From Streptomyces flaveus (GTDB lineage: Bacteria; Actinomycetota; Actinomycetes; Streptomycetales; Streptomycetaceae), in contig NZ_BMPQ01000023.1 in the NCBI RefSeq assembly GCF_014647675.1, positions 103,621 to 153,673 on the forward strand: DNA of 50,053 bases, written 5' to 3'. A model generated the notes under the pieces. It was not told the DNA's origin. It worked only from the letters and a program-made list of their open reading frames with translations, and did no database searches. The translations under genes and the position numbers were made by a program. Of this stretch, positions 1-8,082 are shown piece by piece. The stretch's first letter is position 1; every line of letters starts with the position of its first letter.

Positions 1-326
1 TGAGAAAGTGTCACACTTTCCGGCGGGCGCTTCGTCGTTGGGGTATATGCCGCCGAGCGCTTGGCAGTTGGGGCGCTCACGGCGCACTCGGTCGCCGGGG
101 GCGCACTCCCTGATGGAACAAGTGAGCTGAGGAGCCCTCGGAGGGATGGAAATCGCATGAAGATGGGTAAAAAGGCTGTGGCGGACGCGCCGTTCATGAT
201 TCCCTCTTAATCCCCCACGCAGACCCCGAAGCACCCTGCTGACCAGGCAGACCGGGCGATTTCCCGGAGCCGGCCAGGATGCTACGGGCCCCCACTCATC
301 CTTTGCGTGCCAGCGGGAGCCGATCC
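1..326. other. Gene-poor left edge with two possible tiny ORFs
   Basis: No recognisable gene lies here. Two short plus-strand reading frames can be drawn. The first runs 47-130 (27 codons, starting MPPSAWQLGR), without a convincing ribosome site. The second runs 157-210 (17 codons, MKMGKKAVADAPFMIPS), with a GGAGGG at 140-145, eleven bases before its ATG. The extreme left end holds the inverted repeat GAAAGTG-tca-CACTTTC (4-20). The lysine-rich start of the second frame stands out in such GC-rich DNA. Neither peptide is recognised, and both may be chance. Confidence 0.3.
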
Positions 327-848
327 ATGCTCACCACCCTCCACACTGCCTACACCGACACGCGCGCAGCCGACCTGGCCTGGGCCCTGGGACGCGAGCC
401 GCTCCCCGCGCTCGCCACTCTCGACCTCGAACTGTCCGGCGCGAAGCTCCAGTTGAGACTGCTCGGCGCATCCCACCAGGTACTCCTGGACGAGCGGCGG
501 GGCACCTGTTCGGAGACCGTCGCCTGCATCCCGGGCAGCAGCACCCCCCTGCCGCTCGGCGTCGCCAAACGCGTCGGCGAGTGGGAGTACGAGTTCGCAG
601 CCCGCGTAGAAACGTTGTCACGCGGCTCATTCGCGGGGCGCGCACAGGAACTCCTCGCGCTGGTCTCCGACCACCCCCACGGCCTGGCAGGCGTCTTCCC
701 CGGCAGCCCCCACGCGTTCACAGCCATGCTCGCCCAACACCACGAGGGCCAGGTCCACTGGCGCACCTGGCACGCATATCCACAGGACGGCCAACTGGTG
801 GCGACAAGGACGAGAGTTGGAGTAAGGGTGCCGGCAGCGGCCCTTTAG
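327..848 (+). CDS. DUF2617 family protein
   Basis: A 173-residue soluble protein that I recognise as the actinobacterial DUF2617 family, of unknown function. The core segment around LDLELSGAKLQLRLLGASHQV-like residues and the following CSETVACIPG stretch are typical. The ATG at 327 is preferred over an in-frame ATG at 279 because the family begins with MLTTLHT. The gene lies 145 bases upstream of the spermidine-synthase-like gene on the same strand, an arrangement I recall as common in Streptomyces. Its TAG stop falls at the first bases of an intergenic repeat, so the last few codons may come from that element. There is no signal peptide or membrane segment. Confidence 0.75.
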   Translation: MLTTLHTAYTDTRAADLAWALGREPLPALATLDLELSGAKLQLRLLGASHQVLLDERRGTCSETVACIPGSSTPLPLGVAKRVGEWEYEFAARVETLSRGSFAGRAQELLALVSDHPHGLAGVFPGSPHAFTAMLAQHHEGQVHWRTWHAYPQDGQLVATRTRVGVRVPAAAL

Positions 849-892
849 GGGCGCGGGGAACTGCGCGAGCAACCACCAACTACCCGCAGCCG
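841..892 (+). repeat. Intergenic repeat, partial copy A
   Basis: The stretch CCCTTTAGGGGCGCGGGGAA followed by CTGCGCGAGCAACCAC matches the left part of the longer copies at 7957-8064 (plus) and 3627-3745 (minus). The first bases form a short hairpin around the stop codon of the DUF2617 gene. Such elements sit at gene ends throughout Streptomyces chromosomes. Confidence 0.65.
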
Positions 893-993
893 TAAACGAA
901 ACAGGCGGAAGCGCAACGGCCACCAAAACATGCGTACACCCCTCAAAGTTCCACACGTGTGAGTGACGCCCCCCGCCGGAGGCGTGACGTACC

Positions 994-2610
994 GTGACCT
1001 GGGTGATCGACCCGCACGCCCCGGCCACGCCCGGAGCACCGCCCCGGGGCGCCGGTCCGGGAGGTGCCCGCCCGGGGCTGCCAGTCAAGGCAGCCACGGG
1101 CAGGTGCCTCGTACTCGCAGGCGTCTTCGTCTGCGCGGCCTGCGGACTCGTCTACGAACTCGAACTCGTAGCCCTCGCCTCGTACTTGATGGGCGACTCC
1201 GTCACCCAGGCCTCCGTCGTGCTTTCCGTGATGGTCTTCGCGATGGGCATCGGCTCGCTCGTGGCCAAACGTCTGTGCTGCCGCGCCGCGGCCGGCTTCG
1301 GCGCGGTCGAGGCGCTGCTCGCGCTGGTCGGCGGGTGCAGTGCGATGGCCCTGTACGCCGCCTTCGCCTGGACCGGCGACTGGGGCGGCGTGTGGGAGGG
1401 CGGCTCCCGCTATCTGCTCGTCGCCTTCTCCCTGGTGATCGGACTGCTCATCGGCGCCGAAGTGCCCCTGCTGATGGAGCTGATCCAGCGGATCAGGCGG
1501 CAGGACGCGGGCGGCGCGGTCGCCGACCTGTTCGCCGCGGACTACGTGGGCGCGCTGGTCGGCGGACTCGCCTTCCCCTTCCTTCTCCTGCCCCTGCTCG
1601 GCCAGTTGACCGGAGCGCTGATCACCGGAACCGTCAACGCGATCGTGGGCGGCGCCCTCGTACTCGGCCTGTTCCGGCAGGACCTGACCCGCCGCGGGCG
1701 CCGTCTGCTCGTCGTCGCCAATGTCGTCGTCCTCGGGCTGCTCGCCTCGGCCGCCGTCCACGTCGACGACTTCGAACGGGCGGCACGGCAGGCGGTGTAC
1801 GGCCACGACGTACGGGTGGCACTGCAGACGGACGTACAAGAGGTCGTCCTCACCGGCGGCTCGGACGGGCGTCCGCTCAGCCTGTTCCTCGACGGGCGGC
1901 TGCGGGTCAGCGGGCGGGACGAGCGGCGCTATCACGAGGCGTTGGTGCACCCGGCGATGCGCGGCGGGCCGCACGCGCGCGTGCTCGTCCTCGGCGGCGG
2001 GGACGGGCTCGCGGTACGCGAAGTGCTGCGGCACCCGGGCGTACGACAGGTCGATGTGGCCGAACTCGACGCGGGCGTCGTGCGGTTGGCGCGCACCGAC
2101 CCGGCGCTGTCCGCGCTGAACCAGGACGCGTACGGGGATCCGCGGGTGCGCGTCGTCAACGCCGACGCCTTCGTGCGGCTGCGTCAGACGCGGGACACGT
2201 ACGACGTCGTGATCTCGGATCTGCCGGATCCGGGGATCACGGCCAGTACGAAGCTGTACTCGCAGGAGTTCTACGGGCTCGCGCGGCGGGTTCTCGCCGA
2301 GCGCGGGCGGCTCGTCGTGCACGCGGGACCTGTCGCGTCCCGGCCGCGGGTGTTCTGGACGGTCGACGCGACGGTGCGGGCGGCGGGGCTGCGGACCGTG
2401 CCGTACCGGGTGGGTGGTCGCGACTCCGGCTTCGCGGCCGGGCCCGACCGTACGAGTGGCCCGGCGGGGGCGCCGGACGACTGGGGCTTCGTTCTCGCGG
2501 CCTGTACGACACCCGTGCTGTCCCTCCCCGGAGCGGCGCGCGCGGCGGAACGCACCCGGCTGCCGGGCCTGTCGCCGTCGACGCTGATGCATCCGCGGTA
2601 CGCCGGCTGA
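994..2610 (+). CDS. Membrane-anchored spermidine synthase-like aminopropyltransferase
   Basis: A 538-residue protein in two halves. Residues about 35-260 hold seven or so hydrophobic helices, beginning CLVLAGVFVCAACGLVYE. Residues about 270-500 are a class I SAM-fold aminopropyltransferase domain. The nucleotide-binding loop is VLVLGGGDGLAVREVL near residue 330. The acidic segment VISDLPDPG near 407 occupies the place of the catalytic aspartate loop of SpeE. YHEALVHP near 310 is also typical of spermidine synthases. It would transfer aminopropyl from decarboxylated SAM to putrescine, but proteins with this membrane half are poorly characterised and the real substrate may differ. Translation starts at GTG 994; the C-terminal 40 residues are a variable tail. 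Confidence 0.8.
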   Translation: MTWVIDPHAPATPGAPPRGAGPGGARPGLPVKAATGRCLVLAGVFVCAACGLVYELELVALASYLMGDSVTQASVVLSVMVFAMGIGSLVAKRLCCRAAAGFGAVEALLALVGGCSAMALYAAFAWTGDWGGVWEGGSRYLLVAFSLVIGLLIGAEVPLLMELIQRIRRQDAGGAVADLFAADYVGALVGGLAFPFLLLPLLGQLTGALITGTVNAIVGGALVLGLFRQDLTRRGRRLLVVANVVVLGLLASAAVHVDDFERAARQAVYGHDVRVALQTDVQEVVLTGGSDGRPLSLFLDGRLRVSGRDERRYHEALVHPAMRGGPHARVLVLGGGDGLAVREVLRHPGVRQVDVAELDAGVVRLARTDPALSALNQDAYGDPRVRVVNADAFVRLRQTRDTYDVVISDLPDPGITASTKLYSQEFYGLARRVLAERGRLVVHAGPVASRPRVFWTVDATVRAAGLRTVPYRVGGRDSGFAAGPDRTSGPAGAPDDWGFVLAACTTPVLSLPGAARAAERTRLPGLSPSTLMHPRYAG

Positions 2611-2667
2611 GCCGAATGCTCTGATACGCGGGTGAGGAACGGGCCACGCTGGGTAGGCTCGGCCGAC

Positions 2668-3591
2668 ATGGAGCATGAGGTGTTCGTTCCGGTTCCCGTC
2701 GAACGTCTTCGGGAGGCGCTCGCCGATCCCTCGCGGGTGGCCCGGGCGGTGCCCGGGCTCCAACAGGACGCGGGGACGGCGCCCGTCTCCGGACGCCTGA
2801 AGGTACGCGTCGGCAGTCACAGCATCACCTATCGCGGCACGCTCCGGGTCACCGGGCAGGACGACGGTTCGTACGCCGTCGAAGGCGACGCCACCGAGGC
2901 CCGCGGGAGCGGCTCGGTGAAGCTTGCGCTCACGTTGTCGCTCCGCTCGGCGGAGGGGGGCTCGATGCTTGCCTTCGGGGGGACGGTTTCGGCTGACGGG
3001 CGGATTGTGGAGTTGCCGTCGGATGCGGTGGCTTCGGCGAGTACGCGGTTGCTGAACCGTTTCGCGGAAAACCTGGCCGGGGCCTCCGGCGGTTCGGCGG
3101 GGGCTTCTGGTGAGCCGGGGGCTTCTGGTGGAGCGGGGGCTCCTGGCGGTCAGGAGGCTTCTGACGAGGCGGAGGGGGCGTCCGGCTCGGCCGCGCCGGA
3201 TGCGACGCCCGAGCCGACCCCGGCCCCCGACTCGGCGATCGCGCCGCCCGAAGGGGCCCAGGACGCCGAGGCCGTGGCTGCCGAGGAACCCTCCGTCTTC
3301 GAGACCGAGGTTCCGCCGCCCGCGCTCGCCCCGTTCGCCGAGGACGACTTCGAGGGTGGATTCGAGGAGGAGGACGGGGAGCCTCCGGCCGAGGCCGCGC
3401 ACGCCCGGCGGACGATGATCGGCCGGAGCGCGGAGGAGGTCGATCACGCGCCCCCGCGTGGCCGTTACGCGCCGGTACCGGCACCTGAGGCCGTGTCCAG
3501 GAGCGCGGCCTTGCGCTGGGCCGCGCCGGCCGCCGCGCTTGTGGTGGCCTCGGCCATCGTTCTGGGCCGCGTGCTTCGTCGTCGACGCTAG
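2668..3591 (+). CDS. SRPBCC/CoxG-like protein with C-terminal membrane anchor
   Basis: A 307-residue protein. Residues 1-145 look like the CoxG (carbon monoxide dehydrogenase subunit G) branch of the SRPBCC/START fold: MEHEVFVPVPVERLREALADP, an RAVPGLQ segment and a GSGSVKLALTLSL strand. Residues about 150-280 are a Gly/Ala/Ser- then Pro/Glu-rich linker with repeats of the type GASGG. The chain ends in one membrane helix, AAPAAALVVASAIVLGRVL, and RRRR. ATG 2668 is chosen over the upstream ATG at 2632 because MEHEV starts the domain. No CO-dehydrogenase genes are nearby, so a lipid- or ligand-binding role at the membrane is more likely. Function is unknown. Confidence 0.7.
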   Translation: MEHEVFVPVPVERLREALADPSRVARAVPGLQQDAGTAPVSGRLKVRVGSHSITYRGTLRVTGQDDGSYAVEGDATEARGSGSVKLALTLSLRSAEGGSMLAFGGTVSADGRIVELPSDAVASASTRLLNRFAENLAGASGGSAGASGEPGASGGAGAPGGQEASDEAEGASGSAAPDATPEPTPAPDSAIAPPEGAQDAEAVAAEEPSVFETEVPPPALAPFAEDDFEGGFEEEDGEPPAEAAHARRTMIGRSAEEVDHAPPRGRYAPVPAPEAVSRSAALRWAAPAAALVVASAIVLGRVLRRRR

Positions 3592-3626
3592 CCGCTCCGC
3601 GGGGCGCGCTGTGTACCAATCACCCG

Positions 3627-3745
3627 GTACGGGTGTGGGCGTTCCCGGGGGCTGCGCCCCCAGACCCCCTTGACAGGTCGTATTTCGGCCGCGGGTCCGT
3701 TGTGGCTGGTCGCGCAGTTCCCTGCGCCCCTTACGGGGCGCCACC
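3627..3745 (-). repeat. Intergenic repeat, copy C (minus orientation)
   Basis: Read on the minus strand, this stretch repeats the element at 7957-8064 almost base for base. It has a GGGGCGCAGGGAACTGCGCG core, then CCAGCCACAACGGACCCGC, a TACGACCT segment, and a GGGGGCGCAGCCCCC hairpin. It fills most of the 187-base gap between the SRPBCC gene and the aldose epimerase gene. Confidence 0.8.
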
Positions 3746-3778
3746 GCCCGCACATCGTCCGACCAGTAAGGTCATCCC

Positions 3779-4567
3779 GTGCATAACGAAGACATCACGC
3801 TGACCGCGGGCGACGCGGAGGTGACCGTGCGGCCGGGGAACGGCGGGCGGGTCGGTGGGCTGCGGGTCGGCGGGCTTGAACTGCTGCGCCAGGGCGGGAA
3901 GTTCGGGAGCTTTCCGATGGTGCCCTGGTGTGGGCGCCTGAGGGACGGGCGGTTCCTCAACGGAGCCACCGTGCATCAACTGCCCCTCAACTCCCCGCCG
4001 CACGCCATCCACGGCACCACCCGCGACGCGGCCTGGCGGACGGCTCGTACGAGCGCGGACGAGGCCGTCATCACGTACGACCTCGTCGAACCCTGGCCGT
4101 ACGCGGGCCGCGTCACGCAGGTCTTCTCGCTGGCCGAGGACGCGCTGACGCTGACCATGTCCGTGGAGACGTACGACGACTCCTTTCCGGCGCAGATCGG
4201 CTGGCACCCGTGGTTCAACCGCAACCTGGGCGGTGACGACGTACGCATCGACTTCTCGGCCGCCTGGCAGGAGGAGCGCGGCGACGACCATCTGCCCACC
4301 GGGCAGCGGTTCGACCCGAAGCCGGGCCCGTGGGACGACTGCTTCGGGATGCCCGGTGGCGTCGACGTGACCCTGACCTGGCCGGGGCAGCTGGAGCTGA
4401 AGGTGGCCAGCCGCGAGGAGTGGGTCGTCGTGTACGACGAGCAGGAGGCGGCCGTGTGCGTGGAGCCGCAGACCGGTCCGCCCAACGGGCTCAACACCCT
4501 GCCCCGCCTGGTCACCCCGATCGAGCCCCTCGAAGCCACCACCACGTGGTCCTGGCGGCAGCTCTGA
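3779..4567 (+). CDS. Aldose 1-epimerase family protein
   Basis: A 262-residue cytosolic protein of the galactose mutarotase-like fold, interconverting alpha and beta anomers of an aldose. Expected residues are visible: the histidine in HAIHGTTRDAAW (near residue 78), the second histidine in IGWHPWFNRNLGG (near 142), and the catalytic glutamate in VCVEPQTGPPNG (near 227). The length fits the shorter bacterial members. The start is GTG 3779, just after intergenic repeat C. It is followed 46 bases later by pyrE on the same strand; a shared transcript is possible, though the functions are unrelated. Substrate specificity cannot be read from the sequence. Confidence 0.85.
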   Translation: MHNEDITLTAGDAEVTVRPGNGGRVGGLRVGGLELLRQGGKFGSFPMVPWCGRLRDGRFLNGATVHQLPLNSPPHAIHGTTRDAAWRTARTSADEAVITYDLVEPWPYAGRVTQVFSLAEDALTLTMSVETYDDSFPAQIGWHPWFNRNLGGDDVRIDFSAAWQEERGDDHLPTGQRFDPKPGPWDDCFGMPGGVDVTLTWPGQLELKVASREEWVVVYDEQEAAVCVEPQTGPPNGLNTLPRLVTPIEPLEATTTWSWRQL

Positions 4568-4613
4568 CCTACGCCATCTGGACCCGGTGGCGGGCGGCTC
4601 TAAGCTGGCGGGC

Positions 4614-5162
4614 ATGACGGACGTACGCGGCGCGCTGCTGCAGCAGATCAAGGACAAGGCCGTGGTGCACGGCAGGGTGACCCTCTCCTCGGGTCTGGAG
4701 GCCGACTACTACGTCGACCTGCGGCGCATCACCCTCGACGGAGAGGCCGCCCCGCTGGTCGGGCAGGTGCTGCTCGACCTCACCGACGGCCTCGAGTTCG
4801 ACGCCGTGGGCGGGCTGACCATGGGCGCCGACCCGGTCGCGGGAGCCATGCTGCACGCCGCCGCCGCGCGCGGCAGGCGGCTGGACGCCTTCGTCGTACG
4901 GAAGGCGGCCAAGGCGCACGGTCTTCAGCGGCAGGTGGAGGGGCCGGACATCAAGGGCCGGCGAGTGCTGGTCGTCGAGGACACCTCCACCACCGGCGGC
5001 TCCCCGCTGACCGCCGTCGAGGCGGTGCGGGAGGCCGGGGCCGAGGTGGTCGCCGTCGCGACGATCGTCGACCGGGCCACGGGTGCCGCCGAGAAGATCC
5101 AGGAGGGCGCCGGGGTGCCGTATCTCTTCGCGTACTCGAAGGACGAGCTGGGCCTGGACTGA
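4614..5162 (+). CDS. pyrE: Orotate phosphoribosyltransferase
   Basis: A 182-residue enzyme of de novo pyrimidine synthesis that joins orotate and PRPP to give OMP. The PRPP-binding signature of type I phosphoribosyltransferases is clear near residue 122: RVLVVEDTSTTGGSPL. An N-terminal segment with YYVDLRRITLDG and the loop VGGLTMGADPVAGAML agree with actinobacterial PyrE. ATG 4614 is chosen because it begins the conserved N-terminus; an in-frame ATG at 4587 lies too far upstream. No other pyr gene is adjacent; the next gene is the aldolase. There is no obvious attenuator. Confidence 0.95.
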   Translation: MTDVRGALLQQIKDKAVVHGRVTLSSGLEADYYVDLRRITLDGEAAPLVGQVLLDLTDGLEFDAVGGLTMGADPVAGAMLHAAAARGRRLDAFVVRKAAKAHGLQRQVEGPDIKGRRVLVVEDTSTTGGSPLTAVEAVREAGAEVVAVATIVDRATGAAEKIQEGAGVPYLFAYSKDELGLD

Positions 5163-5173
5163 GCAGTGCCCGG

Positions 5174-5229
5174 TTGTCCAGGGGGAGTTGTCCGCAGGCT
5201 CCCGAGATCCGGGGCGAAGGTTGTCCACA
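5174..5229 (+). promoter_or_regulatory. Cluster of DnaA-box-like sequences
   Basis: Three TTGTCC-type nonamers lie in the same orientation in the gap between pyrE and the aldolase gene: TTGTCCAGG (5174-5182), TTGTCCGCA (5188-5196) and TTGTCCACA (5221-5229). The last equals the Streptomyces DnaA-box consensus. Whether DnaA binds here is unknown; the site is about 120 bases before the aldolase start codon. Confidence 0.4.
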
Positions 5230-5274
5230 GGCTGGGGCGGGGTGGCTGGATCATCCGGCCAATTCTGGAAAGAT

Positions 5275-5298
5275 GGGGACGACGATGACGTCGCCCCC
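5275..5298 (+). other. Hairpin in the presumed 5' leader of the aldolase gene
   Basis: GGGG-a-CGACG, loop atga, CGTCG-c-CCCC forms a nine-pair stem with one internal mismatch. It ends 51 bases before the aldolase ATG. It could be a leader structure or a weak terminator of pyrE; there is no T-run after it. Confidence 0.35.
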
Positions 5299-5349
5299 TA
5301 GGTCAGGGCTGTAAAGCAGAACTCCACCCGCACATACAAGGAGCGGACA

Positions 5350-6372
5350 ATGCCCATCGCAACCCCCGAGGTCTACAACGAGATGCTCGACCGGGCGAAG
5401 GCAGGCAAGTTCGCCTACCCGGCCATCAACGTGACCTCGTCGCAGACCCTGCACGCTGCGCTCCGCGGCTTCGCGGAGGCCGAGAGCGACGGCATCATCC
5501 AGATGTCCACCGGTGGTGCGGAGTTCCTGGGCGGCCAGCACAGCAAGGACATGGTCACCGGCGCGGTCGCGCTGGCCGAGTTCGCGCACATCGTCGCCAA
5601 GAAGTACGACATCACGGTCGCCCTGCACACGGACCACTGCCCCAAGGACAAGCTCGACGGGTACGTACGCCCGCTGCTGGCCGTCTCCGAGGAGCGCGTG
5701 GCGCGCGGTGAGAACCCGCTGTTCCAGTCCCACATGTGGGACGGCTCGGCGGAGACCCTCGCCGACAACCTCACGATCGGCCAGGAGCTCCTGGAGCGCG
5801 CCCGCGCCGCGAAGATCATCCTCGAGGTGGAGATCACCCCGACGGGCGGCGAGGAGGACGGCGTCTCGCACGAGATCAACGACTCCCTGTACACGACGGT
5901 CGACGACGCGATCCGTACGGCCGAGGCCCTGGGCCTGGGCGAGAAGGGCCGCTATCTGCTGGCCGCGTCGTTCGGCAACGTGCACGGTGTGTACAAGCCG
6001 GGCAACGTCGTGCTGCGTCCCGAGCTCCTGAAGGAGCTGAACGAGGGCGTCGGCGCCAAGTACGGCAAGGCCTCCCCGTTCGACTTCGTCTTCCACGGCG
6101 GCTCCGGCTCCACGGAGCAGGAGATCGCGACCGCGCTGGAGAACGGCGTCGTCAAGATGAACATCGACACGGACACCCAGTACGCCTTCACGCGTCCCGT
6201 CGTCGACCACATGTTCAAGAACTACGACGGCGTCCTGAAGGTCGACGGCGAGGTCGGCTCCAAGAAGCTGTACGACCCGCGGACGTGGGGCAAGGCCGCC
6301 GAGGCGTCCATGGCCGCGCGTGTCCTGGAGGCCTGCCAGAACCTCCGGTCGACCGGCACGAAGATCAAGTAA
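5350..6372 (+). CDS. fba: Fructose-bisphosphate aldolase, class II
   Basis: A 340-residue zinc-dependent aldolase of glycolysis and gluconeogenesis, splitting fructose 1,6-bisphosphate into DHAP and glyceraldehyde 3-phosphate. Metal and substrate residues are visible: HTDHCPKDK near residue 96, LEVEITPTGGEEDG near 159, SFGNVHGVYKPGN near 210 and the phosphate loop FHGGSGST near 250. Length and motifs match the long (FbaA-like) class II enzymes. A good ribosome site (AAGGAG, 5339-5344) precedes ATG 5350. The low level of rare codons and the strong ribosome site suggest high expression. It appears monocistronic: pyrE is 187 bases upstream and the MFS gene 102 bases downstream. Confidence 0.96.
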   Translation: MPIATPEVYNEMLDRAKAGKFAYPAINVTSSQTLHAALRGFAEAESDGIIQMSTGGAEFLGGQHSKDMVTGAVALAEFAHIVAKKYDITVALHTDHCPKDKLDGYVRPLLAVSEERVARGENPLFQSHMWDGSAETLADNLTIGQELLERARAAKIILEVEITPTGGEEDGVSHEINDSLYTTVDDAIRTAEALGLGEKGRYLLAASFGNVHGVYKPGNVVLRPELLKELNEGVGAKYGKASPFDFVFHGGSGSTEQEIATALENGVVKMNIDTDTQYAFTRPVVDHMFKNYDGVLKVDGEVGSKKLYDPRTWGKAAEASMAARVLEACQNLRSTGTKIK

Positions 6373-6423
6373 GGCGCGCGTTGACCACGTAAGGCGCCCG
6401 TTGATCAAGTAGGGCGTACTTTT
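6364..6423 (+). repeat. Three 20-base tandem repeats across the aldolase stop codon
   Basis: Units at 6364-6383, 6384-6403 and 6404-6423 each contain GTARGGCG at the same phase: ATCAAGTAAGGCGCGCGTTG, ACCACGTAAGGCGCCCGTTG and a diverged third. The first unit carries the last codons and TAA of the aldolase gene, so the 3' end of the gene was duplicated in tandem. Confidence 0.65.
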
Positions 6424-6474
6424 CGGACGGTCCGGGACCCTGTGGGGTGCCGGACCGTTCCGTATGCTCCGGGT

Positions 6475-8079
6475 ATGGCTGCCCCTCCCCAGGAGAACCA
6501 GCAGGACACAGGCGTCAGGATCGGCACCCCCGCGGGGCGATGGATCCTGCTGACCACGGTGCTCGGTTCGAGCATGGCGCTGCTGGACTCGACGGTCGTG
6601 AACGTCGCGCTGCCGCGCATCGGCCGCGAGCTGGACGCCGATCTCGCCGCCCTCCAGTGGACCGTCAACGCGTACACGGTCACCCTCGCGGGCCTGATCC
6701 TCCTGGGTGGCGCCCTCGGCGACCGTTTCGGGCGCCGGAAGATCTTCGTCATCGGCGTGATCTGGTTCGCGGTGGCGTCGCTGCTGTGCGGCATCGCGCC
6801 GAACGCCCCTGCGCTCGTCGCGGCCCGCGCCCTTCAGGGCATCGGCGGCGCGCTGCTCACCCCCGGCTCGCTCTCCCTCATCCAGGCTTCCTTCCACCCC
6901 GACGACCGGGGGAAGGCCGTCGGCCTGTGGTCGGGGTTCGGCGGCGTCGGTGCCGCGGTCGGCCCCTTCGTGGGCGGCTGGCTGGTGGACGGCCCGGGCT
7001 GGCGCTGGGTGTTCCTGCTCAACGTCCCGCTCGCGCTGCTGTGCGCGCCGATCGCCCTGCGCCACGTACCGGAGTCGAAGGACGGGCGGAAGCACGCGCG
7101 CGGATTCGACGTACTCGGCGCGGCCCTCGGCGCGCTCGCCCTCGCCCTGGTGACGTACGCCCTGATCGAGGCCGGCAGCGGCACGCTGATCGTCGCCGGG
7201 ACGGCTGTCGCGGGGGTCGTGGCGGGCATCGCCTTCGTGTACGTCGAGCGGAAGCGGGCCGATCCGATGATGCCGCTCGACATCTTCGCGTCCCGCCAGT
7301 TCACGGCGGTCAATCTGGTGACCCTGTGCGTGTATGCGGCCTTCGGCGGCTTCTTCTTCCTCGCCGCGCTCCAGTTGCAGGTCGTCTCCGGCTACTCGGC
7401 GCTCGGCGCCGGTACGGCGCTGCTGCCCACCACCGCCCTGATGCTGCTCCTGTCGGCCCGCTCCGGCGACCTGGCCCGGCGCATCGGCCCGCGCATCCCG
7501 CTCACGGTCGGCCCGCTGCTGTGCGCGGCCGGGATGCTGCTGATGCTGCGGGTGGGCACGGACGCGTCGTACGTCCTGGACGTCCTGCCCGCGCTGCTGG
7601 TGCTGGGCCTGGGCATGGTCACCCTGGTGGCACCGCTGACCGCGACCGTGCTCGCCTCCGTGGACAACTCGCGGGCGGGCCTGGCCAGCGGCATCAACAA
7701 CGCGGCGGCCCGCGCGGCCGGCCTGATAGCGGTCGCCGCGTTGCCGCTGGCCGCGGGGATGGGCTCGGAGGCGTACCGCTCGGCGAACGCCTTCGACGAC
7801 GCGTTCACGCGGGCGATGCCGCTGTGTGCCGCGGTCCTCGTGGTGGGCGCGATCGTCGCCTTTACGACCGTACGCCGGCCGCCTTCGGATTGCCGCCGCC
7901 CCGAGTGCAAGACCCACGGGAACGTGACGGCTCCGCCGCTGGAGGGGGCACAGGGAGCGCCCCTTCAGGGGCGCGGGGAACTGCGCGACCAGCCACAACG
8001 GACCCGCACCCGAGGTACGACCTCTCAAGAGGGGTCCGGGGGCGCAGCCCCCAGCGACGCCCACCCCGATGCCGGGTAA
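6475..8079 (+). CDS. MFS transporter, DHA2-type drug:H+ antiporter family
   Basis: A membrane transporter of 534 residues with about 14 helices, typical of the DHA2 (EmrB/QacA-like) drug exporters. Signatures include LDSTVVNVALPRIG in helix 1, the motif A loop GDRFGRRK (near residue 83) and the motif C region GGVGAAVGPFVGGWLVD (near 160). ATG 6475 is preferred to 6442 because the extra upstream residues are not transporter-like. About 45 C-terminal residues, from roughly nt 7932, are encoded by an intergenic repeat that has supplied a new tail and stop; the transport core ends near residue 475. There is no regulator beside it, and the substrate is unknown. Confidence 0.85.
   Translation: MAAPPQENQQDTGVRIGTPAGRWILLTTVLGSSMALLDSTVVNVALPRIGRELDADLAALQWTVNAYTVTLAGLILLGGALGDRFGRRKIFVIGVIWFAVASLLCGIAPNAPALVAARALQGIGGALLTPGSLSLIQASFHPDDRGKAVGLWSGFGGVGAAVGPFVGGWLVDGPGWRWVFLLNVPLALLCAPIALRHVPESKDGRKHARGFDVLGAALGALALALVTYALIEAGSGTLIVAGTAVAGVVAGIAFVYVERKRADPMMPLDIFASRQFTAVNLVTLCVYAAFGGFFFLAALQLQVVSGYSALGAGTALLPTTALMLLLSARSGDLARRIGPRIPLTVGPLLCAAGMLLMLRVGTDASYVLDVLPALLVLGLGMVTLVAPLTATVLASVDNSRAGLASGINNAAARAAGLIAVAALPLAAGMGSEAYRSANAFDDAFTRAMPLCAAVLVVGAIVAFTTVRRPPSDCRRPECKTHGNVTAPPLEGAQGAPLQGRGELRDQPQRTRTRGTTSQEGSGGAAPSDAHPDAG
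7957..8064 (+). repeat. Intergenic repeat, copy B, inside the MFS reading frame
   Basis: It begins with the perfect hairpin GCGCCCCT-tc-AGGGGCGC (7957-7974), continues CGGGGAACTGCGCGACCAGC, and ends with the GGGGGCGCAGCCCCC hairpin near 8038-8052. It matches copy C in the opposite orientation and copy A in part. Here the element lies within the open frame of the MFS transporter. Confidence 0.8.
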
Positions 8080-8082
8080 CAG

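Noticed and set aside
2950..3200. Repeated GGGGCTTCTGGTG units considered as a CRISPR-like or minisatellite array
   Set aside because: They encode the Gly/Ala/Ser linker of the SRPBCC protein in frame and have no constant spacer structure.
943..3753. A 936-codon open frame on the minus strand
   Set aside because: It lies antisense to the spermidine-synthase-like and SRPBCC genes and is Arg/Gly/Pro-rich without domains; an artefact of high GC.
5251..8064. A 937-codon open frame on the minus strand
   Set aside because: It is antisense to the aldolase and MFS genes, both clearly real; its sequence is low complexity and lacks motifs.
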